Shown: positions 54,374 through 63,947 of the stretch, in pieces
How the letters are laid out: each line of letters opens with the position of its first letter
How positions within the stretch are numbered: the stretch's first letter is position 1
Assembly: GCF_002795245.1 (NCBI RefSeq)
Contig: NZ_PGVG01000002.1
Location: 310,001 to 374,000, forward strand
Direction: 5' to 3'
Length of the DNA stretch: 64,000 bases
Source: Bradyrhizobium forestalis
GTDB taxonomy: Bacteria; Pseudomonadota; Alphaproteobacteria; Rhizobiales; Xanthobacteraceae
Program-made: the position numbers and the translations under genes
Notes under the pieces: model-generated
What the model was told of the DNA's origin: nothing
Databases searched by the model: none
What the model saw: only the letters and a program-made list of their open reading frames with translations

Positions 54374-55345
54374 TCAATCCACCTTGATATTCGCCGCCTT
54401 GATCATCGGCCACCATTTGGCGATCTCGGCCTTCTGACGGGTGCCAAGCGCTTCGGGCGCGAGCTGATCCTTGGGTGTCATCTCCAGGCCCTGGCTTTCA
54501 AGCTGCTTCCTCACCGCCGGATCGTTCAGCGCTTCCACGGCCGCGGCGTTGAGCTTGGTCACGATCTCTTTCGGCGTCCCCTTCGGCACCCACATGCCGG
54601 ACCATAGCGTCATGTTGAAGCCCTTGAGACCCGCCTCCTCCGCGGTCGGGATCTCGGGTGCGGAGGCGAGGCGCTTGTCGTCGGTGATGGCGTAAGCGCG
54701 GATGGTGCCGGCGCGGACCTGATTGATGGAATTGGAGGTCTGGTCGAGGATGAGGTCGATCTGGCCGGCGATGAGATCGTTCAGCGCGGGCGCGGTGCCG
54801 CGATACGGCACGTATTGCAGCTTGATGCCGGAGATGTTCTCGAAATAGACGCCGGCGATGTGACTGCCGGAGCCCGCGCCGGCGGTACCTGCGGTCGGCG
54901 GCGACGGCCGTGACTTGAGCCACGCGATCAGCTCCTTCAGCGAGGTCGCGGGCACCGCGTTCTTGCTGACCACGATCATCGGGTTGCTCGGCAGCAGCAC
55001 CACCGGCTCGAGATCGGCGACGAGGTCGTATTTGAGCTTGTAGACGGCACCGTTGGCCACGTGGGTGCCGAGGTGGCCGAACGAGATGGTGTAGCCGTCG
55101 GGCGGCGATTGCACGGCGCGGCCGACGCCGATCGAGCCGCCCGCCCCGGTGACGTTCTCGATCACGACGGGCTGCCCAAGCGAGGTGCGCATCCGCTCGG
55201 CGAGCACGCGCGCCATCGCATCCGACGGGCCGCCGGCCGCGAAGGGCACGATGATGGTGATGGGATGAGTGGGATAGTCATCGGCGCGCGCGGCGCCGGT
55301 CACAGCGAGAATAGCAAACAGCGCAGCCCAGACGGCCTTCGTCAT
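54374..55345 (-). CDS. Bug/TctC-type periplasmic solute-binding protein (323 aa)
   Basis: A signal peptide (AVWAALFAILAVTGAARA) precedes DDYPTHPITIIVPFAAGGPSDAMARVLAERM and VIENVTGAGGSIGVGRAVQSPPDGYTISFG, hallmarks of the tripartite tricarboxylate transporter receptor family. The ligand could be a carboxylate or other small acid. No TctA/TctB membrane genes lie next to it, so it is an orphan receptor, which is common in this family. Confidence 0.93.
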   Translation of the reverse strand: MTKAVWAALFAILAVTGAARADDYPTHPITIIVPFAAGGPSDAMARVLAERMRTSLGQPVVIENVTGAGGSIGVGRAVQSPPDGYTISFGHLGTHVANGAVYKLKYDLVADLEPVVLLPSNPMIVVSKNAVPATSLKELIAWLKSRPSPPTAGTAGAGSGSHIAGVYFENISGIKLQYVPYRGTAPALNDLIAGQIDLILDQTSNSINQVRAGTIRAYAITDDKRLASAPEIPTAEEAGLKGFNMTLWSGMWVPKGTPKEIVTKLNAAAVEALNDPAVRKQLESQGLEMTPKDQLAPEALGTRQKAEIAKWWPMIKAANIKVD

Positions 55346-55379
55346 TGTCTTCTCCCCAGCGTGTCGTTTTTGTTCTTGT

Positions 55380-55401
55380 CTCTTCCCGCGTACGGGAAGA
55401 G
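55380..55401 (-). terminator. Hairpin after threonine synthase gene
   Basis: On the minus strand CTCTTCCCG-TACG-CGGGAAGAG forms a 9-bp stem with a tetraloop. It is followed by GACAAGAACAAAAAC, so the expected U run is absent. It lies between the thrC stop (55471) and the start of the solute-binding-protein gene. Confidence 0.5.
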
Positions 55402-55470
55402 GGATCGTTCGTGAAGAGACGAAACGACGCGCCGGAGCACGACCATCGCGCTCCGCCGGGTTGGTCTCGC

Positions 55471-56712
55471 TCAGAACTGCGAATAGTCGATCGGCTTGTG
55501 GCGGTCGAGCGTCCGGGTGACCGGCGGCAGCGGATATTTCAGGCCGGTCGCGCAGTTGAACAGCATCACGCGGTCACCCTTCGAGACGCGGCCGTCGGCG
55601 AGGCTCTCCTTGTAAGCGGCATAGGTGGCCGCGCCCTCGGGGCACAGCAAGAGCCCCTCCTCGCGCGCGACCTCGTTCAGCGCCGCCGAGATCTTGTCGT
55701 CGTCGACCGCGATGGCAAAGCCCTTGCTCTCGCGCACCGCGCGCAGGATCAGGAAATCGCCGATTGCCTGCGGCACGCGGATGCCCGACGCGATGGTGTG
55801 GGCGTCCTCCCAACGCGTCGCATGCTCGGTGCCGGCCTCGTAAGCGCGCACCATCGGCGCGCAGCCCGAGGCCTGCACCGCAACCATGCGCGGGCGTTTG
55901 GAGCCGATGAAGCCGATCTTCTCGAGCTCGTCGAAAGCCTTCCACATGCCGATCAGGCCGGTGCCGCCCCCGGTCGGATAGAAGATCACATCGGGCACGT
56001 CCCAGCCGAGCTGCTCGGCGAGCTCCAGGCCCATCGTCTTCTTGCCTTCGATGCGGTAAGGCTCCTTCAAGGTCGAGGTGTCGAACCAACCGACTTTCGC
56101 TTTCCCCTCGCCGACGATCTTGCCGCAATCGTCGATATAGCCGTTGACGCGGTAGACGGTCGCGCCCTGCAGCTCGATCTCGCTGACATTCACTTCGGGT
56201 GTGTCGGCCGGGCAGAAGATCGTGGTCTTGATGCCGCAGCTCGTCGCGTAGGCCGCCAGCGCCGCGCCGGCATTGCCGTTGGTCGGCATCGCCATGTGCT
56301 TGATGCCGAGCGCCTTGCCCATCGACACCGCCATGACGAGGCCCCGCGCCTTGAACGAGCCGGTCGGCAGGCGCCCCTCGTCCTTGACGATGATCTCGCC
56401 GCCGCCGAGCTTTGTGCCGAGCTTGGGCAGCCGGATCAGCGGCGTCGTGACCTCGCCGAGCGACACGATATCCTTGCATTTGCGCACCGGCAGCAGCTCG
56501 CGATAGCGCCACATGTCGCCGGGCCGCTGCGCCAGAGCGTCCTTGGTCAGCGCCTTCTTCACGCCGGCGAGGTCGTAGCGCACCAAGAGCGGCTTGCCGG
56601 CCTTGGAGAGGTTGTGGACCTGGTCGGCGGCGTAATGATCGCCTTCCATCGCGCATTCGAGATGGGTGACGAAGGTCGGGCGTTCGATGGTGAGATTGTC
56701 GTTGTCGTGCAT
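55471..56712 (-). CDS. thrC: Threonine synthase (413 aa)
   Basis: The enzyme converts O-phosphohomoserine to threonine with PLP. The cofactor lysine is in RLPTGSFKARGLVMAVSM, the phosphate-binding loop is PTNGNAGAALAAYATSCGI, and YPTGGGTGLIGMWKAF is a further fold-type II signature. The length fits the shorter thermophile/plant-like form. A related lyase acting on another amino acid is possible, but the family is clear. The ATG at 56712 is taken as start; a repeat element lies just upstream. Confidence 0.88.
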   Translation of the reverse strand: MHDNDNLTIERPTFVTHLECAMEGDHYAADQVHNLSKAGKPLLVRYDLAGVKKALTKDALAQRPGDMWRYRELLPVRKCKDIVSLGEVTTPLIRLPKLGTKLGGGEIIVKDEGRLPTGSFKARGLVMAVSMGKALGIKHMAMPTNGNAGAALAAYATSCGIKTTIFCPADTPEVNVSEIELQGATVYRVNGYIDDCGKIVGEGKAKVGWFDTSTLKEPYRIEGKKTMGLELAEQLGWDVPDVIFYPTGGGTGLIGMWKAFDELEKIGFIGSKRPRMVAVQASGCAPMVRAYEAGTEHATRWEDAHTIASGIRVPQAIGDFLILRAVRESKGFAIAVDDDKISAALNEVAREEGLLLCPEGAATYAAYKESLADGRVSKGDRVMLFNCATGLKYPLPPVTRTLDRHKPIDYSQF

Positions 56713-56754
56713 GGGTTCGTCCCTATTCTTGTTTTCGTGTTTCACTATCAGACC

Positions 56755-56932
56755 CGTCACCCTGAGGTGCTCTTCATACGGCGCAACGCGCCGTGTGAAG
56801 AGCCTCGAAGGGCGACGAGCCCGGCTGCTGCATCTCGTCCGTTCATCCTTCAAGGCTCGGTCAACGGTGCTCCGCACCGCTGGCCTCGCACCTCCAGCGA
56901 CAAACGGCTTCGCCGTTTGCGCAGGGATGACG
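56755..56932. repeat. Composite palindromic repeat between lpd and thrC
   Basis: The element begins CGTCACCCTGAGGTGC and ends GCACCTCCAGCG...GGGATGACG, so its ends are partly complementary. Inside are a 15-bp near-perfect hairpin, CTCTTCATACGGCGC-AAC-GCGCCGTGTGAAGAG (56770-56802), and a small hairpin CAAACGG-CTTCG-CCGTTTG. It differs from family A. From memory, similar elements are frequent in Bradyrhizobium and Rhodopseudomonas. Confidence 0.75.
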
Positions 56933-56973
56933 AAACTACTGGCGGCGCGCGCCGCCGCGCAGTCCCTCTTCCC

Positions 56974-58395
56974 TCAAATATTCAGCACCCGTCCATACGC
57001 ATCCAGCACGGCTTCCTTCATCATCTCCGACAGCGTCGGATGTGGGAAGACCGTGTGCATCAGCTCTTCTTCCGTGGTCTCCAGGTTCATGGCGACGACA
57101 TAGCCCTGGATCAGCTCGGTGACCTCCGCGCCGACCATGTGGGCGCCGAGCAGCTGACCGGTCTTCTTGTCGAAGATCACCTTGACGAGGCCCTGGTCCT
57201 CACCGAGTGCGATGGCCTTGCCGTTGCCGACGAAGGGGAAGCGGCCGACGCGGATCTCGCGGCCGCTCTCCTTGGCCTTGGCTTCCGTCAAACCGACTGA
57301 TGCCACCTGCGGATGGCAATAGGTGCAGCCCGGGATCATATTCTTGTCCATGGGGTGCGGGTTGAGGCCCTTGATCGCCTCGACGCAGATCACGCCCTCA
57401 TGCTCGGCCTTGTGGGCGAGCATCGGGGGGCCGGAGACGTCGCCGATCGCGTAGATGCCGGGAATGTTGGTCTTGCCGTAGCCGTCGATGACGATGCAGC
57501 CGCGGTCGGTCTTCACCCCTAACTTTTCGAGCCCGAGATTCTCGATATTGCCGACGACGCCGACGGCCGAGATCACGCGCTCGAACTCGGTCGTGACGGG
57601 CTTGCCCTTGCCGTCATCGATGGTGGCGACGACGCTGTCGGCCTTCTTCTCGAGTTTCGTGACTTTGGTCGAGGACATGATTTTCATGCCCATCTTCTCA
57701 AAGCGTTTCCGTGCGAGCCCTGCGATCTCCGCGTCCTCCACGGGGAGGATCTGCGGCAGCACCTCGACCACGGTGACGTCGGAGCCCATGGTGTGGAAGA
57801 AGGACGCGAACTCGATGCCGATGGCTCCGGAGCCGACGACCAGCAGCGACTTCGGAATCCGGTCCGGCACCATCGCCTCGAAATAGGTCCAGACCAGATT
57901 CTTGTCGGGCTCGAGCCCGGGCAGCACGCGCGGCCGTGCGCCGGTCGCGACGATGATGTGCTTGGCCTGATAGGTCCCCTCGCCCAGCGCGCCCTTCGGG
58001 CCCTCGACGTCGGACTTCTTCACGGTGACCTTGCCGGGTGCGTCGATCGAGGCGGCGCCCCAGATCACGCTGACCTTGTTCTTCTTCATCAGGAAGCCGA
58101 CGCCGTCGTTCAGCCGCTTCGAGACGCCGCGTGAGCGCTGCACCACCGCCTTCGGATCGAACGAGACCTTCTCCGCCGACAGACCGTAGTCCTTGGCGTG
58201 CTGCATGTAATGGTAGATCTCGGCCGAACGCAGCAGCGCCTTGGTCGGGATGCAGCCCCAGTTCAAGCAGATGCCGCCGAGATACGACTTCTCGACGATC
58301 GCGACCTTGAAACCGAGTTGGGCGGCGCGGATCGCGGTGACATAGCCGCCGGGACCGGAGCCGATGATGATGACGTCGAAAGATGTATCGGCCAT
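56974..58395 (-). CDS. lpdA: Dihydrolipoyl dehydrogenase, E3 (473 aa)
   Basis: E3 reoxidises the dihydrolipoyl groups of E2 with FAD and NAD. MADTSFDVIIIGSGPGGYVTAIRAAQLG is the FAD-binding fold and GGICLNWGCIPTKALLRSAE contains the redox-active CxxxxC. The C-terminal dimer domain has TYCHPQVASVGLTEAKAKESG and AVLDAYGRVLNI. The ATG at 58395 is chosen. Of the PDH operon it is the last gene, after a small membrane-protein gene. Confidence 0.97.
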   Translation of the reverse strand: MADTSFDVIIIGSGPGGYVTAIRAAQLGFKVAIVEKSYLGGICLNWGCIPTKALLRSAEIYHYMQHAKDYGLSAEKVSFDPKAVVQRSRGVSKRLNDGVGFLMKKNKVSVIWGAASIDAPGKVTVKKSDVEGPKGALGEGTYQAKHIIVATGARPRVLPGLEPDKNLVWTYFEAMVPDRIPKSLLVVGSGAIGIEFASFFHTMGSDVTVVEVLPQILPVEDAEIAGLARKRFEKMGMKIMSSTKVTKLEKKADSVVATIDDGKGKPVTTEFERVISAVGVVGNIENLGLEKLGVKTDRGCIVIDGYGKTNIPGIYAIGDVSGPPMLAHKAEHEGVICVEAIKGLNPHPMDKNMIPGCTYCHPQVASVGLTEAKAKESGREIRVGRFPFVGNGKAIALGEDQGLVKVIFDKKTGQLLGAHMVGAEVTELIQGYVVAMNLETTEEELMHTVFPHPTLSEMMKEAVLDAYGRVLNI

Positions 58396-58408
58396 GTCGG
58401 CTCCCGGG

Positions 58409-58765
58409 TCAGATCTGTCTGGCAGGCGACGTTGCGCCAAAGGTTTTGAGGATCAAGTGATGAGCCAGCATCGCGGCAGCAAGCGCACCGGCTTCCAGAC
58501 TAGTGACTCCGTCGATCCAACGAAGAGACCAGCACGTCACAACAGCGAAGAGCAGGACGGCGAGCAGAAGCATTGCAGGACCGCTAGCGCGAAACAGGGC
58601 GTAGTACATGGCAAGAGCTGCGATCGCCAGCCCGCCATAGACCGTCAGCAGGAATGGAAAGAAGACCACTCCGACGTCTTGACTCGGATGCGTGGAAGGG
58701 ATGCTCCACCAGAATGGTAGGTAGAGCGTCAGCAAGAAACCACAACCAGCGACCACGTGGCGCAT
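58409..58765 (-). CDS. Small membrane protein inside the PDH operon (118 aa)
   Basis: Four hydrophobic segments are evident: VVAGCGFLLTLYLPFWWSI, VVFFPFLLTVYGGLAIAALAMYYALF, PAMLLLAVLLFAVVTCWSL and EAGALAAAMLAHHLIL. There is no recognised domain. It lies between pdhC (E2) and lpd (E3) with short gaps (18 and 13 bases), so it is cotranscribed. It could be a regulator or passenger gene. Its own family is unknown to me. Confidence 0.7.
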   Translation of the reverse strand: MRHVVAGCGFLLTLYLPFWWSIPSTHPSQDVGVVFFPFLLTVYGGLAIAALAMYYALFRASGPAMLLLAVLLFAVVTCWSLRWIDGVTSLEAGALAAAMLAHHLILKTFGATSPARQI

Positions 58766-58783
58766 TTCAAGCGACCCTCGCCG

Positions 58784-60124
58784 TCACACCATCATCATGA
58801 CGGGGTTTTCGATCAGCTGCTTGAACGCGCCGATCAGCTCGGCGCCGAGCGCGCCGTCGATGGCGCGGTGATCGCAGGACAAGGTCACGCTCATCATGTT
58901 CGCGATCTCGATCTTGCCGTTCCGCACCACGGGGCGCTCCTCGCTGGTGCCGACCGCAAGGATCGTCGCATGCGGCGGATTGATCACGGCGGTGAAGTGG
59001 CTGATGCCGTACATGCCGAGGTTGGACACGGCCGTCGTGCCGCCCTGGTATTCCTCGGGCTTGAGCTTGCGCGAGCGGGCGCGCGCGGCGAAATCCTTCA
59101 TCTCATTGGAGATGGTCGACAGCGTCTTGGTCTCCGCTTTCCGGATGATCGGCGTGATCAGGCCGCCGGGCATCGCCACGGCGACGCCGACGTCGGAATG
59201 GTGATGCTTGACCATGCCGCTTTCGGTCCAGCTCACGTTGCAGTTCGGGATCTTCTGCAGCGCGACCGCCATCGCCTTGATGACGAAGTCGTTGACCGAG
59301 ATCTTGTAGAGCGGCTTCTTCTCCTTGTCCTTCGGCGCGGCGACGTTGATCTCCTCGCGGGCAGTGAGCAGCTTGCCGATGTCGCAGTCGATGGTGAGGT
59401 AGAAGTGCGGGACGTTCTGGATCGAGGCGGTCAGGCGCTGCGCGATGGTGCGGCGCATGCCGTCATGCGGGACGATGTCGTAGGTATCAGGCTCGAACAG
59501 CGACAGGATCTGCTTGTCCGACATGGTCGGCGCGATCGCGGGCGCGCCTGACGGCGCCGCGGCAGGCGCCTTGAGGCCCTTGCCGGACTTGGCCTGCTCG
59601 ACGTCGCGCGCGACCACCCGGCCGTGCGGGCCGGTGCCGCTAACCATCGCAACATCGATGCCGGCCTCCTTGGCGAGACGGCGCGCCAGTGGCGATGAGA
59701 ACACGCGGCCGCCATGGCCGTTGGCCTGCGCGGCCGGAGCGGCGGGCTGCGGCGCAGGAGCAGCGGGCGGCGAAACAGGCTTGGGTGCAGCAGGCGCAGG
59801 CGCAGCAGCGGGAGCTTGAGCAGACTTTGGAGGCGCGGCCGAAGCGCTGGGCTTGGCGCTACCTGCAGCCTTCACATCCTCGCCCTCGCCGGCGAGCACG
59901 GCGATCACGTCGTTGACCGGGACGTCCTGCGTGCCCTCGGGCACCAGGATCTTGGCGATCGTGCCCTCGTCGATCGCCTCGACCTCCATGGTCGCCTTGT
60001 CGGTCTCGATCTCGGCGATGACGTCGCCGGATTTGACCTTGTCGCCCTCCTTCTTCAGCCATTTGGCGAGGTTACCCTTCTCCATCGTCGGCGAGAGAGC
60101 GGGCATCAGGATGTTGATGGGCAT
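58784..60124 (-). CDS. pdhC: Pyruvate dehydrogenase E2, dihydrolipoamide acetyltransferase (446 aa)
   Basis: A lipoyl domain has [13 protein letters not shown] with lipoyl Lys43. A Pro/Ala-rich linker leads to the E3-binding domain RVFSSPLARRLAKEAGIDVAMVSGTGPHGRVVARDVE. The catalytic acetyltransferase domain ends in SVTLSCDHRAIDGALGAELIGAFKQLI, with the His-Asp pair. The start at 60124 ([14 protein letters not shown]) is the standard one. It follows a deaminase gene on the same strand. Confidence 0.97.
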   Translation of the reverse strand: MPINILMPALSPTMEKGNLAKWLKKEGDKVKSGDVIAEIETDKATMEVEAIDEGTIAKILVPEGTQDVPVNDVIAVLAGEGEDVKAAGSAKPSASAAPPKSAQAPAAAPAPAAPKPVSPPAAPAPQPAAPAAQANGHGGRVFSSPLARRLAKEAGIDVAMVSGTGPHGRVVARDVEQAKSGKGLKAPAAAPSGAPAIAPTMSDKQILSLFEPDTYDIVPHDGMRRTIAQRLTASIQNVPHFYLTIDCDIGKLLTAREEINVAAPKDKEKKPLYKISVNDFVIKAMAVALQKIPNCNVSWTESGMVKHHHSDVGVAVAMPGGLITPIIRKAETKTLSTISNEMKDFAARARSRKLKPEEYQGGTTAVSNLGMYGISHFTAVINPPHATILAVGTSEERPVVRNGKIEIANMMSVTLSCDHRAIDGALGAELIGAFKQLIENPVMMMV

Positions 60125-60189
60125 GCTGACCTCAAGAAGAAACTTTGCAAAACGTCGTCTTTCGACAGCCGAAGACGAACAGACCAGGT

Positions 60190-60642
60190 TTAGTTGCCGA
60201 TGTCGCCCTGCCACAGGCGCTCATTGGCTGGGATGGAACGCCAATTCTTCATCATGGTGATGGAGCGGTCGTCGGCAAGGTCGATCCAGGGGATGCCGAA
60301 CTTGTCGAGGATGTCCTTGGAGCCCTCGAAGGTGACGGATTCGCCGATCACCACCAGCTTGACCTTGAACAGCGCGAGCGCGCCGGCGCACATCGAGCAT
60401 GGCGACAGCGTGGTGTACATGACGGTGTCGTGGAATTTGATCGCGCCGGCCTCGCGCAGGCAGCTCATCTCGCCGTGCAGGATCACGTTGTTCTCCTGCA
60501 CGCGGTTGTTGTGGCCGCGGGCGATGATCTTGTTGTTGCGCGTCAGCACCGCACCGATCGGCAGGCCGCCCTGCGCGATCGAGGTTTCCGCCTCGCGGAT
60601 CGCCTCGAGCATGAAATCGAAGTGATAGGATTCGATCGCCAT
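60190..60642 (-). CDS. Cytidine/deoxycytidylate-type deaminase (150 aa)
   Basis: The zinc-binding motifs of the deaminase superfamily are present: NVILHGEMSCLREAG (HGE with catalytic Glu) and TTLSPCSMCAGALALF (PCSMC). Members of this size include cytosine and guanine deaminases and tRNA adenosine deaminase-like proteins. The C-terminal region SKDILDKFGIPWIDLADDRSITMM does not match TadA closely, so a nucleobase substrate is more likely. It lies between DUF5076 and pdhC. Confidence 0.88.
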   Translation of the reverse strand: MAIESYHFDFMLEAIREAETSIAQGGLPIGAVLTRNNKIIARGHNNRVQENNVILHGEMSCLREAGAIKFHDTVMYTTLSPCSMCAGALALFKVKLVVIGESVTFEGSKDILDKFGIPWIDLADDRSITMMKNWRSIPANERLWQGDIGN

Positions 60643-60644
60643 GG

Positions 60645-60947
60645 TCAGTGCCCCTTGCCGCGCGGCGTCGTGGTACCTGTGTCGGTGGGACGCTCGATCT
60701 CAGCCTGGAACATGTCGAGGATCCGGTTCAGCGCGTCCTCCTCGGTGTATTCGCTCTCGCGCGCATAGGCGCGCGCGGCGTGGCGGGCGAGATCGACGAG
60801 CAGGAGGCCCCACATGTCGGGCTCCTCGAAGGCGCGCTGGAACGCCATCGACAGCCCACCGTCCAGCACGAACACGCGCAGGATCTCGACCGCGTCGTCG
60901 CGGGTCATGACGTCGGGCGGCAGTGGCTGCTCCTTCGGGCCCGCCAT
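60645..60947 (-). CDS. DUF5076 family protein (100 aa)
   Basis: The sequence DVMTRDDAVEILRVFVLDGGLSMAFQRAFEEPDMWGLLLVDLARHAARAYARESEYTEEDALNRILDMFQAEIERPTD is helical and matches what I remember as DUF5076, found in alphaproteobacterial PDH operons. There is no signal or membrane segment. It lies 3 bases after pdhB and 2 bases before the deaminase gene. Role unknown, though its constant place in the operon suggests a PDH-related job. Confidence 0.8.
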   Translation of the reverse strand: MAGPKEQPLPPDVMTRDDAVEILRVFVLDGGLSMAFQRAFEEPDMWGLLLVDLARHAARAYARESEYTEEDALNRILDMFQAEIERPTDTGTTTPRGKGH

Positions 60948-60950
60948 GAT

Positions 60951-62333
60951 CTACCTGTAGCAGACGGCTTTGGCGGCCTCGACGACTTCTGCCGCCGAGG
61001 GCAGCGCGAGCTTCTCCAGGTTGGCGGCATAGGGCATCGGCACGTCCTTGCCGGAGACGCGCACAACCGGCGCGTCCAGATAATCGAAGGCGTTCTCCAT
61101 GATGCGCGCGGCGATCTCGGCGCCGACGCCGCTCTGCGCCCAGCCCTCTTCCACCGTGACGGCGCGGCCGGTCTTCTTGACCGAGTTGATGATGGTCTCG
61201 GTGTCCATCGGCCGCAGCGTGCGCAGGTCGATCACCTCGGCCTCGATGCCGTCCTTGGCAAGCTCGTCGGCCGCCTTCAGCGCGTAGGTCATGCCGTTCG
61301 ACCAGGAGACGATCGTGACATGGCTGCCAGAGCGCACGATGCGGGCCTTGCCGATCGGAATGATGAAATCGTCGAGCTTGGGCACTTCGCCGGTGTGGCC
61401 GTAGAGCACCTCGTTCTCGAGGAAGATCACCGGATTGGGATCGCGGATCGCGGCCTTCAAAAGACCCTTGGCATCAGCCGCCGAATACGGCGCAACCACC
61501 TTGAGGCCCGGAATATGCGAGTACCAGGCCGAGTAATCCTGGCTGTGCTGGGCGGCGACGCGCGCGGCCGCACCGTTGGGCCCGCGGAACACGATCGAGC
61601 AGCCCATCTGGCCGCCGGACATGTAGAGCGTCTTGGCGGCGGAGTTGATGATCTGGTCGATCGCCTGCATGGCGAAGTTGAAGGTCATGAACTCGACGAT
61701 GGGCTTGAGGCCCGTCATCGCGGCGCCGACGCCGACGCCGGCGAAGCCGTGCTCGGTGATCGGGGTGTCGATGACGCGCTTGGCGCCGAATTCCTGGAGC
61801 AGGCCCTGGGTGACCTTGTAGGCGCCCTGATACTCAGCGACCTCTTCACCCATCACGAACACATCGGCGTCGCGGCGCATCTCTTCGGCCATGGCGTCGC
61901 GAAGCGCTTCGCGGATGGTCTGCGTCACCATCTCGGTGCCGGCAGGCACTTCGGGATCAGGTTCGGCAACGGCCTGCGGGGCAGGCGCAGCCTTCGGCGC
62001 AGGCGCCTCGGCCTTTGCTGCGGCGGGCGGCGCCGACTCCGCAGCCTTCGCGGCCGGAGCAGGAGCTTTCGCGAGGTCGGCCGCGCTCTCGCCGTCAGCG
62101 AGAATCGTGGCGATCGGCGTATTCACCGCGACGTCGGCGGTGCCCTCGGGGATCAGGATCTTGCCGAGCGTCCCCTCATCGGTCGCCTCGACCTCCATCG
62201 TCGCCTTGTCGGTCTCGATCTCGGCGATGACGTCGCCGGACTTGATCGTCTCGCCCTCTTTCTTCAGCCATTTGGCGAGGTTGCCCTTCTCCATCGTGGG
62301 CGACAACGCGGGCATCAGCACTTGAATTGGCAT
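60951..62333 (-). CDS. pdhB: Pyruvate dehydrogenase E1 beta with N-terminal lipoyl domain (460 aa)
   Basis: Residues 1-80 form a lipoyl domain with [17 protein letters not shown] (lipoyl Lys43), and a Pro/Ala-rich linker follows. The transketolase-like domain contains [60 protein letters not shown] lipoylated E1 beta is an alphaproteobacterial feature. It works with PdhA and PdhC to make acetyl-CoA from pyruvate. It is 29 bases after pdhA. Confidence 0.97.
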   Translation of the reverse strand: MPIQVLMPALSPTMEKGNLAKWLKKEGETIKSGDVIAEIETDKATMEVEATDEGTLGKILIPEGTADVAVNTPIATILADGESAADLAKAPAPAAKAAESAPPAAAKAEAPAPKAAPAPQAVAEPDPEVPAGTEMVTQTIREALRDAMAEEMRRDADVFVMGEEVAEYQGAYKVTQGLLQEFGAKRVIDTPITEHGFAGVGVGAAMTGLKPIVEFMTFNFAMQAIDQIINSAAKTLYMSGGQMGCSIVFRGPNGAAARVAAQHSQDYSAWYSHIPGLKVVAPYSAADAKGLLKAAIRDPNPVIFLENEVLYGHTGEVPKLDDFIIPIGKARIVRSGSHVTIVSWSNGMTYALKAADELAKDGIEAEVIDLRTLRPMDTETIINSVKKTGRAVTVEEGWAQSGVGAEIAARIMENAFDYLDAPVVRVSGKDVPMPYAANLEKLALPSAAEVVEAAKAVCYR

Positions 62334-62362
62334 ATCTTCTCCAAAAGAAAGCTTGCGCGCGT

Positions 62363-63385
62363 TCAGCGGTAAACGTCGGTCCAGAGCTCGGCGACGTCCG
62401 GCTCGGGATCATGCTGGGCGAAATCGGCGGAGGCATTGACGATGTCGCGCACCTCGGCGTCGATCGCCTTCAGATCCTGCTCGCTGACCTTCGCCGCGAG
62501 CAGGCGGTTGCGCACCTGCTCGATCGGATCTTGGTCGTGGCGGACCTTCTCGACCTCCTCGCGCGTGCGATATTTTGCAGGGTCGGACATCGAGTGACCG
62601 CGGTAACGGTAGGTCTGCATCTCCAGGATGTAGGGACCCTTGCCGGCGCGGCACCAGGCCGCCGCCTCCTCGCCCGCGGCCTTGACGGCGCGGACGTCCA
62701 TGCCGTCGACCTGCTTGCCGGGGATGTTGAAGGACGCGCCGCGCTTGGAGAAATCCTGCTGCGCCGAGGCGCGCGAGACCGAGGTACCCATGGCGTAGCG
62801 GTTGTTCTCGATCACGAAGATCACCGGCAGCTTCCAGAGCTCCGCCATGTTGAAGCTCTCGTAGACCTGGCCCTGGTTGGCCGCGCCGTCGCCGAAATAG
62901 GTGACGCTGACATTGCCGTTACCGCGATAGTGATTGGCGAAGGCGAGGCCGGTGCCGAGCGAGACCTGGGCGCCGACGATGCCGTGGCCGCCGTAGAAGT
63001 GCTTCTCCTTGCTGAACATGTGCATGGAGCCGCCCTTGCCCTTGGAATAGCCGCCGCGGCGGCCCGTGAGCTCCGCCATGACGCCGTTGGCGTCCATGCC
63101 GGTGGCGAGCATGTGACCGTGATCGCGATAGCCGGTGATGACCTGATCGCCCTCCTTCAGGGCCATCTGCATGCCGACCACCACGGCTTCCTGGCCGATA
63201 TAGAGATGGCAGAAGCCGCCGATCGCGCCCATGCCGTAGAGCTGGCCGGCCTTTTCCTCGAACCGCCGGATCAGGAGCATGTCACGGAGCGCCTTGAGCT
63301 CCTGCTCCCTGGTAAATTCCGGGGGCGAACCGCCGTCGGTCTTGTCCTGTGGGGTGCTTGCGGCGGCTTTCTTGGGTGCGGCCAT
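62363..63385 (-). CDS. pdhA: Pyruvate dehydrogenase E1 alpha (340 aa)
   Basis: The thiamine-diphosphate-binding region is seen in [48 protein letters not shown], with GDG...NN as the ThDP motif. The regulatory-loop region is [20 protein letters not shown]. The N-terminus [19 protein letters not shown] is a low-complexity lead. It is the first gene of the operon. The upstream 150 bases should contain the promoter. Confidence 0.97.
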   Translation of the reverse strand: MAAPKKAAASTPQDKTDGGSPPEFTREQELKALRDMLLIRRFEEKAGQLYGMGAIGGFCHLYIGQEAVVVGMQMALKEGDQVITGYRDHGHMLATGMDANGVMAELTGRRGGYSKGKGGSMHMFSKEKHFYGGHGIVGAQVSLGTGLAFANHYRGNGNVSVTYFGDGAANQGQVYESFNMAELWKLPVIFVIENNRYAMGTSVSRASAQQDFSKRGASFNIPGKQVDGMDVRAVKAAGEEAAAWCRAGKGPYILEMQTYRYRGHSMSDPAKYRTREEVEKVRHDQDPIEQVRNRLLAAKVSEQDLKAIDAEVRDIVNASADFAQHDPEPDVAELWTDVYR

Positions 63386-63536
63386 AGGAATTCCGGGTCA
63401 GAGAAAACTTTCGCCCTCTCTAACCCAAGTCAATCGCGTGCGAAAGCACCGCGGCGGCATGGCACGACTTTCATTATGCCGCACTGCAACGTGATCGAAA
63501 TATTGGACAATCTTTGGCGCTGATCGGGCAACAAAT

Positions 63537-63881
63537 CTATGCGCCGCCGCCGCACGAACAGATTCGGGACCGGGTCAAGAACCTCCTTTCCCGTCCGTTG
63601 TCTAATGAGAACATTCCGCCGCGCCCGGCAACGACATCAATGATGAGGTCGGTGTGCTTCCAGACCTCAAATTGCGGGCCACTGATATAGACCGGCATGC
63701 CGCCGATCTGACCAAGCAGTACGTCGGTCTCGCCGATGACGAACTCGCCGGCCGGATAGCACATCGGCGACGAGCCGTCGCAGCAACCGCCGGACTGATG
63801 AAATAGGACGGGGCCGTGATCCGCACAGATCTCGGCCAGGAGCTCGAGTGCTGCGTCCGTGGCGCTGACCTTGTCGTGCAT
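63537..63881 (-). CDS. DUF779 family protein (114 aa)
   Basis: The conserved core is HGPVLFHQSGGCCDGSSPMCYPAGEFVIGETDVLLGQIGGMPVYISGPQFEVWKHTDLIIDVVAGRGGMFSLDNG, which matches DUF779. The GGCCDGS group is the family signature. Members are commonly next to aldehyde dehydrogenase genes, as here. The ATG at 63881 (MHDKVSATDAALELLAEI) is chosen over 63914, as that region contains a hairpin. Function of the family is unknown. Confidence 0.88.
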   Translation of the reverse strand: MHDKVSATDAALELLAEICADHGPVLFHQSGGCCDGSSPMCYPAGEFVIGETDVLLGQIGGMPVYISGPQFEVWKHTDLIIDVVAGRGGMFSLDNGRERRFLTRSRICSCGGGA

Positions 63882-63903
63882 GAGCCGTGCCCCGTCAGTA
63901 CGC

Positions 63904-63937
63904 GGGCGGCGCAATGGGAGAATGGACTGCGCCGCCC
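63904..63937. terminator. 10-bp hairpin between aldehyde dehydrogenase and DUF779
   Basis: GGGCGGCGCA and TGCGCCGCCC form a perfect 10-bp stem with a 14-base loop. It lies in the 66-base gap between the aldehyde dehydrogenase stop and the DUF779 start. It may partly reduce read-through, as neither side has a T tract. Confidence 0.5.
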
Positions 63938-63947
63938 TGCTACCCGA

